Positions 55,501 through 64,000 of a DNA stretch of 64,000 nucleotides are shown here, piece after piece. The stretch comes from Heterotrichella gracilis (Eukaryota; Sar; Xanthophyceae; Tribonematales; Xanthonemataceae), in contig JAULBX010031371.1 of NCBI GenBank assembly GCA_032358255.1, positions 62,001 to 126,000 on the forward strand, written 5' to 3'. The position numbers and the translations under genes are program-made. Positions within the stretch are counted from its first letter, which is position 1. Every line of letters starts with the position of its first letter. Below the pieces are notes generated by a model. That model had not been told where the DNA came from. It was given only the letters and a program-made list of their open reading frames with translations, and did no database searches.

Positions 55501-56939
55501 TCTCCCAGGCTGCCACCACCCGCATCGCCAATGAGCTGGGGGCGGGGGACTATGCGGCGGCGCAGAGGGCGTTCCATGTGAGTGGAGGAACCCTTGACCA
55601 ACTTCTACACCCCAACACAATTGTTGCCAACGGGTTGGGGGCGGTGAACCTTGTGCACCACAGTACTGCGCCACATGTGCCTGCCTGGGCGAGCCTTAAA
55701 GGAAAATTTTCACCATTTGCATTATTGGGTGATTGCATTTTTAAACTTATTCATCCTTTGCATTTTAAATCCTTCCTACCCAGAAGAGCACTTTCAATAC
55801 ACTTACTATGCATCTGGCTGTACACATTGGCTGTTTATATTGACTATATGAACCACCCCTTCCTTCCCCCACCCTGTCCCACAGATGGCCGCGGCGGTGG
55901 GTATTGCGGTGGCTGCCGCCATCACCACCACCACCACCTCCCTGTGGCGCGTGTGGGTGGGGTGGTTCACGCACGACCCCCAGGTGGTGGAGGTGGTGGG
56001 GGAGGCGGTTATCCCCCTTGCACTGGTGCTCACTGGGGCGGGGCTGACCACAGTGCTGCTGGCGGTGGTGTCAGGTGAGAGAAACATATCCCGAAACCCT
56101 ATGGGAGGGTTTTTAACATCCCCAAGACCCTGAATTCCAAACGGAGGGTTTTCAATATCCCTGGGATGCTGGGACCCTGTGAGGTGGATTATTTTGCTTG
56201 CTTGGGTGCTCACTGGGGCAGGCTGACAACTGTGCTGCTGGCGGTGGTGTCAGGTGGGGAAGCCTCATCCTTGGCATCTATTCTTCTCGGCGCGGCAGCC
56301 TCTCTGCGCTTGCCAAAACAGGGATCCCCAACATGTGCACATCTCCTCTCATGCTACTGCGCGTGCCTAAAGTACACAACCCCCTAATTTTTATTTCCGC
56401 CCCAACGTATTTCACACTGCCCATCGTTTCTGCGCAGGTTGCGGCCACCAGTCACTGGGTGCCTGTGCCAACCTGCTAGCCTGCTGGGTGGTGGGGCTGC
56501 CGGTGGCTGCGGCGGCGGCGTTTGGGCTGGGGTGGGGGGTGCGGGGGCTGTGGTGGGGGCTGGTGGTGTCGAGCGGGGTGCAGGTGCGTGAAAGTTAACC
56601 CTACGCCGGAGTTCAGGTGGAGATCATATCCTACACAAGGGTCCAGTTGCATACTAAACCCTAGCAAGGAGTCCGTGTCATTGATCATGGAAGTATGTAT
56701 CCCCATTTTTCCTGCATTGCTGACAACCTCCTATGTTTTTCTAGGTGTTGGTCCTCTTCCCCTGGCTGCTTCGCCTGGACTGGAAGCACCAGGCGGAGAG
56801 GGTGGCTGCCCTAATGGAGGGGCACTCAGGCGCACAAGGGGATGGACAGGAGAGTGGGGGGGAGGAGGGGAGGGAACGGTACCCCTCGGGGCCTGACACA
56901 GGGCCGCACGAACCTCTGTTGGGTACTGCTGGTGTGTAG
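52532..56939 (+). CDS. MATE/DTX multidrug and toxin extrusion-type transporter, about 533 aa, 10 exons
   Basis: Cation-coupled antiporter for organic solutes; the substrate cannot be told from sequence. Exons: 52532-52675, 52935-53003, 53320-53401, 53820-54110, 54616-54785, 55086-55331, 55509-55577, 55885-56074, 56438-56583, 56745-56939. The start gives a 48-residue hydrophilic tail, then WQLAWPLALESVLSFGTTLV. MATE signatures follow: MGFVGHLGTFDQAA, then AIETLGGQAYGAGRYELVGL (ETLxGQAYGA), then LSLEWWVHEATILLAGWLP. After those come AATTRIANELGAGDY (TRxxNELGAG) and GLPVAAAAAFGLGWGVRGLW. Twelve hydrophobic segments are plausible. The tail is acidic and Gly-rich. Introns after exons 4 and 8 hold copies of the exon ends. 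Confidence 0.94.
53190..53300 (+). repeat. 28-bp minisatellite, four units, in a MATE intron
   Basis: Unit CCTCAGCGATCACACCATGC plus GATCATGC, repeated about four times with drift, just upstream of the acceptor of exon 3. Each unit carries a CTCAG that could mimic an acceptor. Confidence 0.85.
54030..54366 (+). repeat. 127-bp tandem triplication of MATE exon 4 3' edge, open in frame
   Basis: The exon 4 end (TATGTGCGGTTGAGCATCCC through GCGTGCCAAGGTG) occurs three times, at about 54036, 54163 and 54290, each followed by a donor. The frame stays open through all three copies, so transcripts could use any of the three GT sites and add one or two extra copies of a membrane helix. Confidence 0.9.
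54915..54976 (+). repeat. GGGATT hexamer repeat, potential G-quadruplex
   Basis: About ten head-to-tail GGGATT units with minor variants, in the MATE intron between exons 5 and 6. G runs lie on the transcribed (coding) strand. Confidence 0.9.
56160..56262 (+). repeat. Relic copy of MATE exon 8 3' edge
   Basis: TGGGTGCTCACTGGGGCAGG at 56203 and GTGCTGCTGGCGGTGGTGTC to 56252 repeat the exon 8 end at 56026-56074, including the TCAGGTG donor. Two short bases are missing relative to the parent, shifting the frame. Confidence 0.85.
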
Positions 56940-58017
56940 GGTCACCTATTAGGCAGAAGAAGCCCGTATTGGCACTGATGATGGTGTGGGGGGTTTTAGG
57001 GACCAGGTGATGTTGCTCAGTGTGGCGGCCAAGGTACATACCCACACGGGCACTGTAGCCTCTTGCAGTTATACCGCCTTCTAAACTGACCAGTAGAGTA
57101 GATGTTTGAGAAGAAACTCTGAAAGGGACCGCATAGGGCGACATTTGGTACCGTACTGTAGACCACTAAGTTGAATTGCAGTTACCTGCATAACTGGTTG
57201 CAGTAAGCCAATGCTAATTAAATTGATTTTGTAGGTCTCCCATGCATGCCATGGTTGTGGCAATGATTGATCAACAGCAGCTGCTTGATGAGGCCCTGTG
57301 CCGGCTTGCTGCAAGCAAGGCGGTGGTTGCTGGTGGTCAGCCCAGTGCGCAACAGTGTCAATAACGCGTATGCCATGCCATGCCCATTGGGCTACATCCC
57401 ATGGATGTGCTGCTGCGCTGTACTGGGGACTGTGACAGTGCACTGTCCTCGCGCAACTTCATTATCAAGAGACACCACCGGCGGCGCCTCACTTGGAGGC
57501 TTGATGACTGAATTTGAGAGCTTGCATGCTTGCGGAATACATGTGTTACAAATCGATAGAGCACACTGTCAAAATTGTAAGCTGGGTTCCAACCATGTCC
57601 CAGCCCTTGTTGGGTGGGTCCCAGATGGATTTCCCCCCTTGACATGACCACACCCACAACCCCGCCCAATCATGTCAAAATCACTGCACGGGTCCTTCCC
57701 GGCATAATTCAGAGCTTGCACCACCAATGCGGCCATGCAATGCACCCGCATCTTCTTGCGTCACTGCAAACCACAGTGGTGACTCGCATGCCTGCGCCCG
57801 TCGCATGGCTGAGGGATTGCCGGTGCTTCTGGCGGCTCCTGCTGCCCCCCACCCCCACACTTCACTATATAAAGTGCAGCCCCATCCGCCAGTCCGCCGC
57901 CATCACACCACGGACGTCCCATGTGCCCCCACACCCCATGTGACCGCATCACCGCTCTACCATATGACCTCGCCCACGTGATGCCATGTGCACGCAGCCG
58001 CAGCACCACGTGACAAC
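56940..58017. other. Convergent spacer, MATE / phosphoglucomutase
   Basis: 1078 bp with no recognised gene. Short open frames only. The right part is rich in C and CATGTG words. Confidence 0.5.
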
Positions 58018-63269
<5,252 letters not shown>

Positions 63270-64000
63270 CTGGGGAAGTGTGTGCAATCAGAGTTAGGGG
63301 GCAGCGATGACCCTTCAAGGGTTTCGTGGAAACAGGCCAGCGGGATTGGGGCGCAGCAGGGGTTGGGGTGAAAGGGCAAGCCCCCATGGTATTTATCCTC
63401 ACCTCTGAATGCTATTAAAAGCGTGACAGAAGTGCACAGTGAGCAGGTAGGACTGCCTGAGATAGCTCAAGGCTCGATGCAGGCAATGGAAACTGCAAGG
63501 GGGATTGAAAAGGGGCTGCAGTGTCCCTGAAGAACTAGCCATGGCTATTTTTAGCTATGGCTGGAGTGGTGCACTGGCTGCCACATTTGCACCTGTGGCC
63601 CGCCTACAATGCCAAGGTCGACAGCAACGTGCTGAGCTAAGGGGGCACTGCTAAGTATATTTCGGTGGCAGCGCACACCGCCGTGCTGCGTTGCTGTTTT
63701 CCAGCCTGGAAAATGCACCTGAGGTGTGTGATGCCAGAAGGGTAAACCAGCTGGTGACGACATTGACCTTCCCATGTGCACACATCATCCCAATGCCATA
63801 GCTTCATGCCAGGTTCTTATATCCAATGGCATGCATATGTCCCAACGTCGCCCAACAGCACCCAAACCACGGATGCGCCACATCAAGCTCTGCCTTAGAG
63901 ATACGATCCGGTGAGATGCGGCCTTAAACGCCACAGGATCCGACGCAAAAGACCATACAGAGGTTTGCTGCTAAGGCATATTCTTGCCCCATGCTCCAGC
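63270..64000. other. Region 5' of PGM, first exon not resolved
   Basis: Should contain the phosphoglucomutase start and promoter. The ATG at 63542-63540 (minus) with a good context opens a 47-codon leader rich in Ser/Cys/His and ending at a strong donor (CAG|AGGTGAGG, about 63404). Its phase does not match the exon at 63269, so either another donor is used or the start lies elsewhere. Confidence 0.35.

Overview
The window is nuclear DNA of a eukaryote, most likely a green alga (Chlorophyta). I cannot name the species. The evidence: almost every gene is cut by many short GT-AG introns. Exons are GC-rich, and introns and spacers are more mixed. Plant-type telomere units (TTTAGGG/CCCTAAA) are scattered through introns. 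Several gene sets are typical of the green lineage: a plant-style class-3 lipase, a UFMylation/C53 protein, mTERF proteins, a DTX-type MATE carrier, and an aldo/keto reductase of the plant plastid type. There is one nuclear tRNA gene with an intron. I see no operons, phage or CRISPR.

Layout, left to right: class-3 lipase-like protein (+, 50-7507); small unknown gene (-, 8599-9383); MRG15/MORF4-like chromatin reader (+, 10250-13484); LINE 3' remnant (-, about 13704-14470); Aurora kinase (-, 15758-17935); TMA7 and a DMAC1-like gene in tandem (+, 19085-19684); C53/CDK5RAP3 (-, 19883-23212), head-to-head with an L-rhamnose mutarotase-like gene (+, 23238-24315); mitoribosomal protein mL40 (-, 25048-26093), divergent from a multi-pass membrane protein (+, 27145-29629); aldo/keto reductase (-, 30780-33402); Rab21 (-, 34150-36148); tRNA-Thr(CGT); SVIP-like p97 adaptor (+, 37059-37770); adenylate kinase (+, 39001-41365); a tandem pair of mTERF genes (+, 42542-44299 and 45626-47212); organellar type-I DnaJ (-, 48245-51625); MATE transporter (+, 52532-56939); phosphoglucomutase (-, 58018-63269, 5' end unresolved). 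For multi-exon genes the span covers first to last coding base, and the exon coordinates are in the evidence text. All exon joins keep frame unless I say otherwise.

These are mostly independent housekeeping genes. Functional links are limited: C53 with UFM1/ATG8 at the ER and the SVIP-like protein with p97/CDC48 at membranes; mL40 with DMAC1-like in mitochondria; and two mTERF paralogues for organelle gene expression.

The most unusual pattern is structural. At least a dozen introns or 3' flanks carry decayed tandem copies of the edge of the neighbouring exon, often including its splice site and often next to short telomere-like motifs. They occur in the lipase, MRG15, membrane protein, Rab21, adenylate kinase, DnaJ, MATE and phosphoglucomutase genes. 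In places the copies keep an open frame or a working splice signal, so they could create alternative isoforms. A second notable point is the TMA7 to DMAC1-like arrangement, which looks able to form a spliced dicistronic mRNA.
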